A stretch of 64,000 bases of DNA from Ignavibacteria bacterium UBA7675 (GTDB lineage Bacteria; Bacteroidota; Ignavibacteria; Kapaibacteriales; UB7675). A program made the position numbers and the translations under genes. Location: contig DLHF01000078.1 in the NCBI GenBank assembly GCA_002483085.1, positions 36,079 through 100,078 of the forward strand, given 5' to 3'. Every line of letters starts with the position of its first letter. The stretch's first letter is position 1. The notes under the pieces are model-generated. The model worked only from the letters and a program-made list of their open reading frames with translations. It made no database searches and was not told the DNA's origin. Positions 34,998-45,362 of this stretch are shown here, piece after piece.

Positions 34998-36527
34998 ATG
35001 AAAACACCTTCAGACGAACTTTTTCTGCTGATAAAATCTCTCTCCCCTTCGGAGAAACGCTACTTTAGGATGGAAATTGCGCGCGCGAAAGGAGCCGATA
35101 CGGCCTACTATAAATTGTTTGATGTCATTGATAAAGTAGAGGAATACGACGAAGAGGAATTGCTAAAAAAACACGCGGGCGAGAAGTTTACACGGCACTT
35201 CGCAATGGCGAAAAAATATCTCTTTGAAAGCCTGCTCCGCGCGCTAGATTCGTTCAGTAAAAGCAACAGTACCTACCACGACATTCAGGAAAAGATCGTC
35301 TTCGCCGGGCTGCTGCAGTCCAGAGGTATGCACGCAGCAAGTAAAAAGCTGCTGAAAGCTGCAAAAAAAATGGCTGTCGAACGCGAAGTCTATATGCTCC
35401 TGCTTCAGATACTGCGCCAGGAGATCACCAACCGATATCATACCTCATCAGTGGCGGAGAGCGAAGAGCTGGACACGCTGTACGAAGAGCTGACCCAAAC
35501 AGTAGCAGTTGTCAAGCTCGAGAACGAATATCTGCACCTTCAAGAGCTTTCCCTGTCCTCTTTTATGTCGTCGGCCTATCCACACAACAACAGTGACACT
35601 CTCGATACCTTTCTCCAGCACCCACTTCTCCGCGAAGAAAACAGGCCGCAGCAGTACAGTCTGCGCGTGCGCTACCACAGCACGATTAGCCGCATGAGCT
35701 TTCTAAAAGGTGAATACGAACAGGCTTTCATCCATGCAAAAGCAAGTGTAGAAGCAATGGAACAACTGCCCCATCAGATACGCGAAAACATCATGATATA
35801 TCTGCCGCAGTTGCACAATCTTTTTAACAGAGGTCTCAAAACCGGGCGCTACGACGAGCTCGAAGCTATCCTGGGTAAACTGCGAGCACTGCCAACAAAT
35901 TCCCCGCAGGTGCAGCGCTTTATGTATGAGTCGTTCTATGGGCTGGAACTGAATTACCACGCGCTGATGCGCAACTACGACAAAGCCTATGCCCTGCTCC
36001 CGGCCATCGACCAAGCCGATGAAATCTGGCGTACAAGGGCCAGAGTAGAGCACCGATTGGCGCTGCTGTTCACCTCCATGAATGTGTGTGTGTACATGGG
36101 CGATTACCGCCGCGCCCTGGCATATGTCAATCACATCCTCGATGAGCAGCAAACAATGCCAAAGGTGTATAGCCTTACAAAACTCATCTCAATTATTATC
36201 CACAGCGAACTGCAAAATCTCGACATTCTCGACTCTACAATCCGCTCCACTCATCGCTACATGAAGAAGCAAGGACACTTGTTTCGCGTAGAAGAAATCA
36301 TGCTCCGGTATCTGCACCGGCTCGGCGCTACTACCGACCGCGCAACGCTGCACACCCTGCTCGGGCAAACACACCACGAGCTACAAGAAGCTATCACCGA
36401 TCCAGCAGAGGCACGCACATTGGAGTATTTCGACTTTAGGCTGTGGATCGATGCAAAGCTCCACGATTCCTGCATCCACGACTATCTGGCAGCTCAACGC
36501 CGCGCTTCCACTGCCGAGGCAAAATAA
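34998..36527 (+). CDS. TPR-like helical repeat protein
   Basis: The 509-residue protein has no signal peptide and is almost entirely helical, with TPR-like periodicity. The N terminus LFLLIKSLSPSEKRYFRMEI recalls a Bacteroidota family of uncharacterised TPR proteins. Helical pairs recur through AYALLPAIDQADEIWRTRARVEHR and YMGDYRRALAYVNHIL. ATG 34998 is used; the upstream in-frame ATG at 34965 lacks a better ribosome site. It is transcribed away from the giant surface operon and might share its control region. Function unknown. Confidence 0.82.
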   Translation: MKTPSDELFLLIKSLSPSEKRYFRMEIARAKGADTAYYKLFDVIDKVEEYDEEELLKKHAGEKFTRHFAMAKKYLFESLLRALDSFSKSNSTYHDIQEKIVFAGLLQSRGMHAASKKLLKAAKKMAVEREVYMLLLQILRQEITNRYHTSSVAESEELDTLYEELTQTVAVVKLENEYLHLQELSLSSFMSSAYPHNNSDTLDTFLQHPLLREENRPQQYSLRVRYHSTISRMSFLKGEYEQAFIHAKASVEAMEQLPHQIRENIMIYLPQLHNLFNRGLKTGRYDELEAILGKLRALPTNSPQVQRFMYESFYGLELNYHALMRNYDKAYALLPAIDQADEIWRTRARVEHRLALLFTSMNVCVYMGDYRRALAYVNHILDEQQTMPKVYSLTKLISIIIHSELQNLDILDSTIRSTHRYMKKQGHLFRVEEIMLRYLHRLGATTDRATLHTLLGQTHHELQEAITDPAEARTLEYFDFRLWIDAKLHDSCIHDYLAAQRRASTAEAK

Positions 36528-36647
36528 ACACCAGCCCCATAGCCGACCAGTAGCTCCTCTCTCTTCTTTCGCTTTCTCACACGATTTCCCAGCAGCACAC
36601 ACGTGGTGCATTCATATGTTATTCCCTGCAATAGCAAGTATGAATAT

Positions 36648-36735
36648 GTGTGGCACGGGCGTCGTTGCATCGAGCCGCCCTGATGGGACGGCTCTACGTA
36701 TGGTCGCTGTCACCGGTCGCAACTCCGGCTCGTGT
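36648..36735 (+). repeat. Interspersed repeat, copy 8 (5' half only)
   Basis: It begins GTGTGGCACGGGCGTCGTTG and has the stem GAGCCGCCCTGATGGGACGG, CTC. The central block GGTCGCTGTCACCGGTCGCA follows, and then the copy stops. The 3' GCGCGGTGCAAAG part is missing. Confidence 0.82.
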
Positions 36736-36774
36736 TTTTCGGCAGACAATCGCCTTTGTTTTCCCGATCCATCC

Positions 36775-36811
36775 TAAAATAAAACAAGCCGGGTACACGA
36801 ATGTACCCGGC
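36775..36811 (-). terminator. Terminator of the giant T9SS protein gene
   Basis: GCCGGGTAC (36788-36796) and GTACCCGGC (36803-36811) form a perfect 9-base stem. On the minus strand it is followed by TTGTTTTATTTT. Confidence 0.82.
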
Positions 36812-36850
36812 CTGGTATGACGCTTATTGCGGACGTATTTATCGGAGAAA

Positions 36851-39800
36851 TTAACGCACGACGAGCAGCCTGCGCACGGTTTGCACACTGCCTGCATTGA
36901 AGTGCAGGTAATACACACCCGAGCTAAGGGACTCGCACGAGATCGACACGGTATGAGCGCCTGCATCGAAGTACGACGCGTTGGCGATTTCCGCTACTTT
37001 CTCTCCGAGTTCATTGTACAGTGCCATCGACACACGGCTGCCATTTGCCAGCGTAAAGCTTACCGATGTGCGATCGGTGAACGGATTGGGATACGGCGTG
37101 CCAAAGGTTGTACCATCGGCGAGCTCTTCCACACCCGTTACGCCTTGAATTTCAAACAGCGGAGTACGGCTGTATTCGAGTTCCGGATCGCTGTTGTACA
37201 GCGCGCGCAGCATGCCTTCCTTCGTCGAGACGGCAGGGACCATCCAGTCGTAGGTGCGTTTTACTGCATCAACATTGTACTGCACAGGTGTCCAGTTCAC
37301 ACCGCCATCCACCGAGTATTCAAGATCGTAAGCATCCAGGTTTTCGCTATTCCAGCGCACGCGGCTCGACGTACCGGAAGCCAGCTTGTCGCCGGATTTC
37401 GGCGTTGTAAACGAGAGCGAGCCGGAAAGGATTCTGAAGCGACCCGTGCGGGTAATTTCAGCACCGTCTTCGCTATCGAGCATACGAACAACAGCATTTT
37501 TGGTATTAGCCGAAGGAATGCTCCAGTAGAGCAGACCATCAGAAGCATTGCGCTCTGTAGAAACGGCAGTCCACGATGCACCGCCATTCGACGAGAACTC
37601 AAAGCGTACTTTGCTGTAGCCTGCGCTCTGCCATTTGATCGTTTCGCTTTTACCGGATTGGTAGATCGGATCCGCAGCAGCCGGACGCGAGATCGACGCA
37701 GTAGCTGCGCTGATCGAGAACGTTTTATCGCTGCGGTCGAGCTCGATACCTGTTTCGTGGTCAACAATGCGAATCAAGCACTGATTAGAGTTCAGAGTTG
37801 ACGGAACCTGCCACGAGTATGCCTGCAGCGACGACTGTACAGCACTCTGCGAAGCAGCTTGCCAGGTAGCGCCATTGTCTGTAGAATACTGAATGCGGAT
37901 CAGCGGAGCATTGTTGTTTTTCCATGTAAGGCGATAGGTTTTGTTTGTGCGCCAGCTTTCGCCACCATTCGGGAAAAGAACGGTTGCATTGTACAACAGG
38001 ATAGGCTTGATAGGCTGGAACTCGCCACGGCCTGTAAGCACTGTACCATCGGTAGCAAGTACGACAGTGCTGCGGAACCAGTTGAATACCAAAGGCATAT
38101 CTGTGCGTTTGATTTCGAAGCGGAGCATACCAATAGACTGCTTCACAGCAGGCACGGTCTCGCCGGATTTACCCGAGCGATTATCGTACTCAATTTCGAT
38201 ACTACGCACATTGGGCAGAGCCTGATTTACATTGGGCTTCGGAGCCGAGAACATCGGCGAATAGCCTTTTGCAGTGTTGCCGTTGTACGGAACTGTAGCG
38301 ATGTTGTCCAGCGATACAAAGCGCAGAGCAGAGGTATTGTAAGAAATTGCGAATGTAGCATTACCCATACCAAAGCCAGTACCATTGTTGCGGATCGACA
38401 CCGGAATTTCGAGGTAGTTTCCTACGACTTTAGGCTCTGCTGTTACGGTATAGCTTACCGAACCAGACTGGATAGCAACCGGAGGTTCAACTGTGGGCTC
38501 ATCCGCTGTACCCGGCTGAGCCGAGAGGAATGCCTGCGGTTGTTCCATTGCAGCGGTATTGTCGAAGCGGCTATTGTCCATCACACCAGATTTCATAGCC
38601 ACAGGAGGTTCAACGCCGCCATTGGCTATCGACGGGAAGGTAACGCTAATAATCGACGACACTTTTCCAACGTTGCGGAACACGATTTCGCGGTCGACAG
38701 CATTCACTGTTCCGTCGCCTGTAATATCGGAACGAACAAGCGATGTACCTGCATCGAGCACAACCTGCACACGGTCGGCAGCGTTGATCTGGCCATCGGC
38801 TGTAACGTCGCCACCTACCATTGCTGCAACTGCATTACCCGATGTAATAGCGCCATTACCTGCATAACCACGGTTGAAAATCAGACCTGTACGCGAGTAA
38901 GGCTCGGCGTAGACATTAGCTTGAGTAACGTTAGCAGGCGCATTTACACCGCTATAAGCTGTGTAGAGCCCTTGCGTAAGCCATGCGGTAGAAGGAATCG
39001 TGGAAAGCGTAGCATTCGTTGTCAGGATATTGTTGTATGCGCCACCCCAGCTTTGGAAATCCCAGCCGGATTCGACATCCCATGTTGCTTCATCATCGCC
39101 GCTAAAACGGAACGGAGCGGGATAACGCGACATAATGGGAAGGTGGTTCGGATGCTCTACAACTACCCAGTAATTTCCATCGGGCAGATTTGTAAAGATA
39201 AACGGAACGTTTGCGAACTGGTTGTTACCGGCATTGCGGTTTGTAAAGTCGCGGTCGGCATACTGGTATTCGGATTCAGCCGAGTCAGCGATTTCACCGG
39301 GCGTACCAGCGTTATCGGTGTACAGCTTAATCTTCAAACCACCACCGGAGAAGTTCGTTTGCAGGTCGGTAAGAGTCGACGTCGTTGTAAAGTCGTCGTG
39401 ATAGCCTTCCAGTACCACACGCACAGTAAAGTTGCTGGGCGGTACAATTGTGAACAGCGGACCTTCGCCAGTAACGGCTGTAACAGTTGTAGTTGTTGTA
39501 ATCAGCGCCGACGGTGTTGCAGTAACACGGAAGCGCGCGTTGGTAAGCGTAGCCGACAGCGGAGCAGTCGTACCATCAAATACGCCATCGTCGTCTGGAT
39601 CAGGATCGGCATTAGATATGTCGAGCTGCGTACCAAACTGTACAATACCACCTGTGCCTGTAAAGCGGTAGGAAGAGGTCGTGGTCAGTGTCATAGCGTC
39701 GCCTTGCGCTACATCCCAGTAATCGCTGGAGACATACTGATAAGGCTGCACAATATTACCACCACCACCCCGGATCGAGTATTCAAGCGAAGGAGCTGTA

Positions 39801-42800
39801 AGAGTAGCTGTTGTTGTACCTGTTGTTACCGAACCGTAGTCGAAGCCCACCCAACGAACACGTACATCGGTTTCGCTGTTGCGAACACGCTGGCGGAATG
39901 TCGGCTCTACGATTTTGATATACGGCTCTACTGCTACATACTCAAGGCTGTCGGCATAGAAGCGCGCACGGATCGACTGGTTGGATGTTCTGACCGAGCG
40001 ATGGAAGCCACCATTGATAAAGGAATGGCCGTTAAAGCTGATCGAAGATACAAGATTGCTGCTGAAGCCCGACGTCAGTTGTTCTGCGCGAATGTTCAGA
40101 GCGCCTTGGATAAAGTTGGTCATAGCCGTCGGCTCGCTACCAGTTGCATCTTCGCTGTTCGGAGCACCACTCCAGTAGCGAATTTCGCGGTATTCACCAA
40201 TAAAACCACGAGGTGTCGTGCCGCCTTCATAGCCAATGTACACCGGATACTCGTTCAGCGAGCTCACGAAAAGGCTGTTGCCAAGCTGGTTGGTAATTGC
40301 TGTGTCGGTCTGTGCAGTACCATCGAGGTAGAACAGGATTGTAGATGTACCACCATTGCCAAGGCTTACATACACGCCTACATGAGTCCATGCAGAATCG
40401 AGTTCTACGCTGTTAGGACGGATAAGCGGAGCATCTGCACTGCTTGTAGCTGTGCGGAGTGTACCGGAAGTATCGCGAAGTATAAACTGGATTTGCCCGG
40501 TAGGCAGCAGGCGCAGCGTGTAGTACAAGTCGCCTGTTGTCGTGTCCATTTTGGTGACAATCGGGAAATACTCTTCACCCACAGTCGGGAAACGATAGGG
40601 GCGAATCCACGCTTCGAGGAAGCCCTCGCTGCCAGAGATATTAAACGAGCGATTGCTGCCGCCGTCGTCGATTGTTACAATGCTGTTCGCTGTTCTGCGA
40701 ACTGCAAAATACGGAGCAACAGTAAAGGCCTCAGATGTGTTCGACACATTCGCGTCGTTGCTGCTTGCACCAACAATGCGCAGCTTTGCGCTGTGCGAAT
40801 AAGCGCTGCTCGGCAAAAAGCGAAGCGAAGCCGATGTAGAGGGAAGCCACTCTACTTGGCTGTCTTCGAGGTTCACACCAAGGAGATCACCGGCTACAGA
40901 GCCAGCGGTCGACCACGATGTGCCACCGTCGAGGCTAAATTGCAGAGAGACATCCGCCGACAGGTTTGTCAGTGTAGCAACTGTACCAATACCATAGCCG
41001 ACCCAGCGGACGGTAAATGTAGTATCAAGAAGGTTGCTTACACCTTCGCCGCCTACGGGCGAAGTAAGGCGAATGTGGCCAAGGTCGGGGCGGAACTGTG
41101 CAGCCGAGTTGCTGGCCGAACCACCAGTGTAGAACTGAGCGTCCTGTCCGTTGCCCTGGAAGAATTGCTCGGTAGCTGCATCGCGCAGCGAGCCTTCAAA
41201 TGTATAGCACAGTTCGAGCGACTTCAGCACATTGATTGTACCGCCGGTACTTGTTGCGTTGGCGATACCTGCCACGCGCTGGCGGATCGAATCCTGCGGC
41301 AGTGCAGCACGCCATACACGCGTGCCTTTCAGGCCAGCATGCAGGTAATTAGATGCACTGTCCAGACCCGAGCCTGTGGGGTTCACACCAATCCAGACCG
41401 GGTGGTTTGTCGTAATCATACGAATATCCGTAGCGCTGTCATTTGTCTTGCGATCCACGATCTCCCCGTTTACATAGAGGATCATCGTGTCTTTGTCGAC
41501 AGTTGCAGCAAGGTGCACCCAGTTGGCAGCGTGCGACGTGCCAAGAGGCGAAACATCGCTTGCTGTGGGCAGCGCGTCGGGCGACACAATAGTAGCGATA
41601 TAACCACCGGGGCCACGACCGAGGATTTCACGTGCGCGGAAAGCCGGATAACGTCCGTCTTTGAGATACAGCATCCACGCGCCTTCGTCGCCAGCAGCAG
41701 CAGCACCAGCACCCGAAGCTACAATACCGGGCTCGGAGCCAACAGCCTTGTATTCATTCAGGTTGATCCAAGTCTCCACCGTTAGCGGCGTGGCATTGCT
41801 GTATGTACCGGCAGTACGCATGTACTGATCTGTACCGTTGAGCTGCGCAAAGAATAGGCGTCCAATAACAAAATTGGCATCGCTCATATCCATTGGCGTC
41901 TGCTTCGTGCGCGATGTAATATTGGCGGTCACAGGAGTCGTGAGCTGCGTGATACGCAAGCGTCCGTTCTCCGAGCGGCCAAAGAAGCTGGCGTTGGTTG
42001 TCCACACAACGCGCAGAGGATCGCGATAGCCGAAGGTAGCACTGGTAAGCGGAAGACCGTTTTGCAGTGTAATTACATGGGTAGTAGCAGTAGTAGAAAG
42101 CTGGCCGGAGACCACAACCGAAAGCGAAGCAATCGAGCTTGTCTGTGTGGTTGTCTCGGCAACACGACCGAGCTCTGTCCACGAAGAACCGCCGTTGAGC
42201 GAGTATTCGAGAATATAAGCCGTAGCAGTAGTTGCGTGAACATTATTGTTGATCGGGTCCAGACCACTGCGCTCAAAATAGATGGGATAACCTTTGTCGG
42301 GATCAGTACCGAGAATCGAAGCGTATGATTTATCGCGGTCAACGACTTCAGAAGGACCGTTGGGGTTGAGCAGTGTAATACCGACAATCGTCATTGCAGC
42401 CGGGTCCGTAAATGTTGTCTGGCTGCGCATATTGTTGCCGTTGACATCGAATATCTCGATGTTGCCCGGCGCTACAACGGCTGTACTCCACGCTACACCC
42501 GTATTCACCGATGTATTGGGGCTGCCCTGAATATCAAAAATCACTTTGCCAATATAGCTCCCGCGCCCTGCTGTGTCAGGTCGCAGACCACCATTGCCAA
42601 GCGATGTTAGCTGAATCTCCACCGAATACAAGCCAGCGCCATACGAAGCTGTCGTAATAGCGTTATATCCATTTCCGGCGTTATACTGGGAAGCGATACT
42701 AACAACGGGGTTGGCAACATCAACATCGTAGGATATCGAATCGGTCGATGCGGCGCTCTGAGCAGCCGCTGGTGCAAGGTAGGTCTGGTTGTACTGTAGT

Positions 42801-43024
42801 ACCAGCGAAGCATCGCCAAGAGCAGGCGCGCTGGCAGATAAGGATCTCGCCCATACTTCGACATGAATCTGATCGCCGCGACGGCGCTGATTCATTGTAA
42901 CTTCGTACATCTGAGAGTACAAATCAGTGCCTAGCAGGAACAGTCCCAGTAGCATCAAAAGCAGAACCTTCCCTGAATATCTGCCTGGGGATTTCCCTGT
43001 GCGGGAAAAAGAGACAAGCGTCAT
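36851..43024 (-). CDS. Giant modular T9SS-secreted surface protein
   Basis: The 2057-residue protein has a signal peptide (to LYSQMYEV). A cohesin-like beta domain lies at about 40-215 and two LamG/concanavalin-like domains at about 390-600 and 800-950. A dockerin-like double repeat lies at about 1400-1450 (GDVTADGQINAADRVQ, SDITGDGTVNAVDREI, each a calcium-binding loop). A second cohesin-like domain follows at about 1505-1670. Three Ig-like repeats of the FPNGGESWRTNKTYRLTW type and a T9SS type A sorting domain (about 1978-2057, PYPNPFTDRTSVSF) complete it. An ideal GGAGG precedes ATG 43024. It is probably an adhesin or carbohydrate-binding surface protein; ligand unknown. Confidence 0.9.
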   Translation of the reverse strand: MTLVSFSRTGKSPGRYSGKVLLLMLLGLFLLGTDLYSQMYEVTMNQRRRGDQIHVEVWARSLSASAPALGDASLVLQYNQTYLAPAAAQSAASTDSISYDVDVANPVVSIASQYNAGNGYNAITTASYGAGLYSVEIQLTSLGNGGLRPDTAGRGSYIGKVIFDIQGSPNTSVNTGVAWSTAVVAPGNIEIFDVNGNNMRSQTTFTDPAAMTIVGITLLNPNGPSEVVDRDKSYASILGTDPDKGYPIYFERSGLDPINNNVHATTATAYILEYSLNGGSSWTELGRVAETTTQTSSIASLSVVVSGQLSTTATTHVITLQNGLPLTSATFGYRDPLRVVWTTNASFFGRSENGRLRITQLTTPVTANITSRTKQTPMDMSDANFVIGRLFFAQLNGTDQYMRTAGTYSNATPLTVETWINLNEYKAVGSEPGIVASGAGAAAAGDEGAWMLYLKDGRYPAFRAREILGRGPGGYIATIVSPDALPTASDVSPLGTSHAANWVHLAATVDKDTMILYVNGEIVDRKTNDSATDIRMITTNHPVWIGVNPTGSGLDSASNYLHAGLKGTRVWRAALPQDSIRQRVAGIANATSTGGTINVLKSLELCYTFEGSLRDAATEQFFQGNGQDAQFYTGGSASNSAAQFRPDLGHIRLTSPVGGEGVSNLLDTTFTVRWVGYGIGTVATLTNLSADVSLQFSLDGGTSWSTAGSVAGDLLGVNLEDSQVEWLPSTSASLRFLPSSAYSHSAKLRIVGASSNDANVSNTSEAFTVAPYFAVRRTANSIVTIDDGGSNRSFNISGSEGFLEAWIRPYRFPTVGEEYFPIVTKMDTTTGDLYYTLRLLPTGQIQFILRDTSGTLRTATSSADAPLIRPNSVELDSAWTHVGVYVSLGNGGTSTILFYLDGTAQTDTAITNQLGNSLFVSSLNEYPVYIGYEGGTTPRGFIGEYREIRYWSGAPNSEDATGSEPTAMTNFIQGALNIRAEQLTSGFSSNLVSSISFNGHSFINGGFHRSVRTSNQSIRARFYADSLEYVAVEPYIKIVEPTFRQRVRNSETDVRVRWVGFDYGSVTTGTTTATLTAPSLEYSIRGGGGNIVQPYQYVSSDYWDVAQGDAMTLTTTSSYRFTGTGGIVQFGTQLDISNADPDPDDDGVFDGTTAPLSATLTNARFRVTATPSALITTTTTVTAVTGEGPLFTIVPPSNFTVRVVLEGYHDDFTTTSTLTDLQTNFSGGGLKIKLYTDNAGTPGEIADSAESEYQYADRDFTNRNAGNNQFANVPFIFTNLPDGNYWVVVEHPNHLPIMSRYPAPFRFSGDDEATWDVESGWDFQSWGGAYNNILTTNATLSTIPSTAWLTQGLYTAYSGVNAPANVTQANVYAEPYSRTGLIFNRGYAGNGAITSGNAVAAMVGGDVTADGQINAADRVQVVLDAGTSLVRSDITGDGTVNAVDREIVFRNVGKVSSIISVTFPSIANGGVEPPVAMKSGVMDNSRFDNTAAMEQPQAFLSAQPGTADEPTVEPPVAIQSGSVSYTVTAEPKVVGNYLEIPVSIRNNGTGFGMGNATFAISYNTSALRFVSLDNIATVPYNGNTAKGYSPMFSAPKPNVNQALPNVRSIEIEYDNRSGKSGETVPAVKQSIGMLRFEIKRTDMPLVFNWFRSTVVLATDGTVLTGRGEFQPIKPILLYNATVLFPNGGESWRTNKTYRLTWKNNNAPLIRIQYSTDNGATWQAASQSAVQSSLQAYSWQVPSTLNSNQCLIRIVDHETGIELDRSDKTFSISAATASISRPAAADPIYQSGKSETIKWQSAGYSKVRFEFSSNGGASWTAVSTERNASDGLLYWSIPSANTKNAVVRMLDSEDGAEITRTGRFRILSGSLSFTTPKSGDKLASGTSSRVRWNSENLDAYDLEYSVDGGVNWTPVQYNVDAVKRTYDWMVPAVSTKEGMLRALYNSDPELEYSRTPLFEIQGVTGVEELADGTTFGTPYPNPFTDRTSVSFTLANGSRVSMALYNELGEKVAEIANASYFDAGAHTVSISCESLSSGVYYLHFNAGSVQTVRRLLVVR

Positions 43025-43505
43025 ACGTCCTCCAAGAGGTTAAAAAAAAGTGCACCACATCCGTGTGGAAAAAGCCGCAATATGTATGAAAAGGAGCTCC
43101 GGTTTTATCCGGTTTGTTAACTGTGAGGTTGGCGTTGTTAGGATTGGAGCCGCCGGTAACCCGAACAAAATATTGGGTAATTCCGGGCCCGCGACACCTT
43201 TTGCCTATACTATGAAGTACACAATCAAAGTACTGGAACTGTCTCTGTGCAGTTCCTAAAGCCTTTGTGGACCCATCCTTGAGCCCAGCCTGAGGTATGC
43301 ACAGACGAAAGAATCGGTTTGAAGAATTAATTCTTTAATCCTTCGCCCTATAATTTTTTTTAACACGGTAAAGTTACCCCTTTTTAGAGGGCGATTGCGC
43401 CCTAAAAATCATATAGTTACGCCTTTTTTCGTATTTTGTGTTTCTTTATCGCTGTGGAAGCCCGGCAAAAGCTGTGGCGGGCAGCGCCTCTCTGTCTTCT
43501 CTACT
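43025..43505. other. 481-base divergent gap
   Basis: It separates the giant T9SS gene (minus) from prfC (plus). It contains a perfect stem GGAACTG/CAGTTCC (43235-43256), the palindrome AAGAATTAATTCTT (43322-43335) and a T-rich AT block at 43349-43385 that could hold divergent promoters. No gene, RNA or repeat copy was recognised. The upstream in-frame extension of prfC is rejected. Confidence 0.55.
43322..43335. promoter_or_regulatory. Perfect 14-base palindrome in the divergent gap
   Basis: AAGAATTAATTCTT is a perfect palindrome about 300 bases upstream of the giant gene and 170 bases upstream of prfC. It is a possible regulator site, with no known match. Confidence 0.35.
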
Positions 43506-45128
43506 ATGACTACTGCAACAGATACTTTGTCGGAAATACGGCGCCGCAGGACTTTTGCTATTATCTCGCACCCCGATGCCGGAAAAACAACGATGACCGA
43601 AAAGCTGCTGCTGTTCGGCAATGCTATTCACATGGCCGGAATGGTGAAAGCTAAGAAAGCTCAGCATTTTGCTACGTCCGATTGGATGGAAATCGAAAAG
43701 CAACGCGGTATCTCTGTGTCGTCGTCGGTGATGCAGTTCGACTACGCCGATCACGCTTTTAACCTGCTGGACACTCCTGGCCACCAGGATTTCAGCGAGG
43801 ATACCTATCGCGTGCTCACAGCCGTAGACAGCGCCCTGATGCTTATCGACTCGGCAAAAGGTATCGAAACCCAAACAAAAAAGCTGTTTCAGGTGTGCCG
43901 GGATCGCCATATTCCTATCGTGACATTTATGAATAAGCTCGATCGCGAAGGGCGCGATCCGTTCGATCTTATCGACGAAGTAGAGAAAGTGCTGAGCTTG
44001 CCCTGCACTATTGCTACTTGGCCTATTGGCCAGGGCGACCGCTTTAAAGGGGTGTACGACCGGTTTAACCGCTGCATACGGTTGTTTGAGCCCAATCGAA
44101 AATCTATGCGTAACTTCGAGCAGGAAGTTTTTACCGATCTGGACGATCCGCTGTTAGAAAAACGCATCGGCAGCGAATTCCTCGCGAAGCTGCGCGAAGA
44201 CCTCGATCTTCTCGATGGTGTCGTTGGTGAATTCGACCGCGAACACTTTCTTGCAGGCACAGTCAGCCCCGTCTTTTTTGGTTCGGCAGTGAACAATTTC
44301 GGCGTGCAGGAAGTGCTCGACTTTATTGCTAACCACGCGCCTGCTCCCCTGCCCCGCCCCGCAGAAACTCGTACCGTCGACCCTGAAGAAGCAGAGTTTA
44401 CCGGGCTAATTTTTAAAATTCAGGCAAATATGGATCCTAAGCACCGCGACCGATTCGCTTTTATGCGCATCTGCTCCGGTGAGTTCACGCTTGGAATGAA
44501 TGCTTACCACGTGCGATTAGGCCGGAATTTCAGGATCAACAACGCTACGCAGTTCATGTCGCAGGAGCGCAAGCATATCGACCGCGCTTATGCTGGCGAT
44601 ATTATCGGCTTGCACGACCGGGGCACGCTGATGATCGGCGATACGATTACAATGGGCGAAAACCTGAAGTTTACGGGTATTCCACAGTTTGCGCCCGATA
44701 TTTTCTCTCTCGTGAGGCTGAATAATCCTATCAAGATTAAACAGCTTCAGCAGGGGTTAGAACACCTCTCGGAGGAAGGAACTTCGCAGCTATTTCGCCG
44801 GAAATACAACTCCGATATGATTATCGGCGTGGTAGGCCAGCTCCAGCTCGAAGTGGTGAAATTCCGCCTGCTTAATGAATACGGAGCCGATGCGATCTTT
44901 ACAACTATGCCCTATACGGCGTCGCGATGGTACTACTCCGACGATAAAAAAGTGCTTGAAAAGTTTGAGAGTTATTACCGCGACCACATCGTATTTGATG
45001 TGCGCGACTATAATTTGATGCTCTTCAAAAGCGACTGGGAGCGTAATTATATCGAAGACAAGCACAGCGATATAAAGTTTTTCTCCAGCTTGCTCAACTA
45101 CGAGCAAGAAGCCGTCATCAGGAAATAA
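43506..45128 (+). CDS. prfC: Peptide chain release factor 3
   Basis: RF3 is the GTPase that recycles RF1/RF2 from the ribosome after peptide release. The 540-residue protein has the G domain with SHPDAGKTTMTEK (G1), RGISVSSSVMQF (G2), DTPGHQDF (G3), NKLDREG (G4), and SA in the G5 region. The RF3-specific middle and C-terminal domains follow (MSQERKHIDRAYAGDIIGLHD, VGVGQLQLEV-like IGVVGQLQLEVV). The length and motifs separate it from EF-G. ATG 43506 is used; an open upstream extension of 37 codons lacks conservation. Confidence 0.96.
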   Translation: MTTATDTLSEIRRRRTFAIISHPDAGKTTMTEKLLLFGNAIHMAGMVKAKKAQHFATSDWMEIEKQRGISVSSSVMQFDYADHAFNLLDTPGHQDFSEDTYRVLTAVDSALMLIDSAKGIETQTKKLFQVCRDRHIPIVTFMNKLDREGRDPFDLIDEVEKVLSLPCTIATWPIGQGDRFKGVYDRFNRCIRLFEPNRKSMRNFEQEVFTDLDDPLLEKRIGSEFLAKLREDLDLLDGVVGEFDREHFLAGTVSPVFFGSAVNNFGVQEVLDFIANHAPAPLPRPAETRTVDPEEAEFTGLIFKIQANMDPKHRDRFAFMRICSGEFTLGMNAYHVRLGRNFRINNATQFMSQERKHIDRAYAGDIIGLHDRGTLMIGDTITMGENLKFTGIPQFAPDIFSLVRLNNPIKIKQLQQGLEHLSEEGTSQLFRRKYNSDMIIGVVGQLQLEVVKFRLLNEYGADAIFTTMPYTASRWYYSDDKKVLEKFESYYRDHIVFDVRDYNLMLFKSDWERNYIEDKHSDIKFFSSLLNYEQEAVIRK

Positions 45129-45134
45129 TGTTCC

Positions 45135-45290
45135 CGGTTGCCAGACAACCTGCGGTGAAGGCCGAAAACCACGAGGCGGACGTGCAGCGCGGTGCAGCGA
45201 CCTACCGTAGAGCCGTCCCGCAGGGCGGCTCCCCCGAAGACCGAAGCGCACAAAGAAATGTCCCGCAGGGCGGCTCTATCCTTGAAGAAT
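45135..45290 (+). repeat. Interspersed repeat, copy 9 (3' part with duplicated hairpin module)
   Basis: It contains CCACGAGGCGGACG and TGCAGCGCGGTGCAGCGACC. Then the module GTCCCGCAGGGCGGCTC occurs twice (from 45214 and from 45260), the first copy preceded by AGAGCC to form a stem. No GTGGCACGGGCG end is present. The copy lies between prfC and yceH. Confidence 0.78.
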
Positions 45291-45362
45291 TCATGCAGCA
45301 GTTGTAATTTCCCGACGCGAATCCCCGGATATTGTTCACGACGAGCTTGAAAGGATGAGGTT

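Larger units (their letters stand above)
36528..36850. other. 323-base convergent gap with a repeat copy
   Basis: It holds the partial repeat copy at 36648-36735 and the terminator at 36788-36811. The rest shows no recognisable element. Confidence 0.5.

Noticed and set aside
37859..41785. A 1308-codon open frame on the plus strand
   Set aside because: It lies wholly antisense to the giant T9SS gene, has no known domain and a cysteine/arginine-rich composition typical of a reading-frame shadow. The minus-strand gene has clear domains and a ribosome site.
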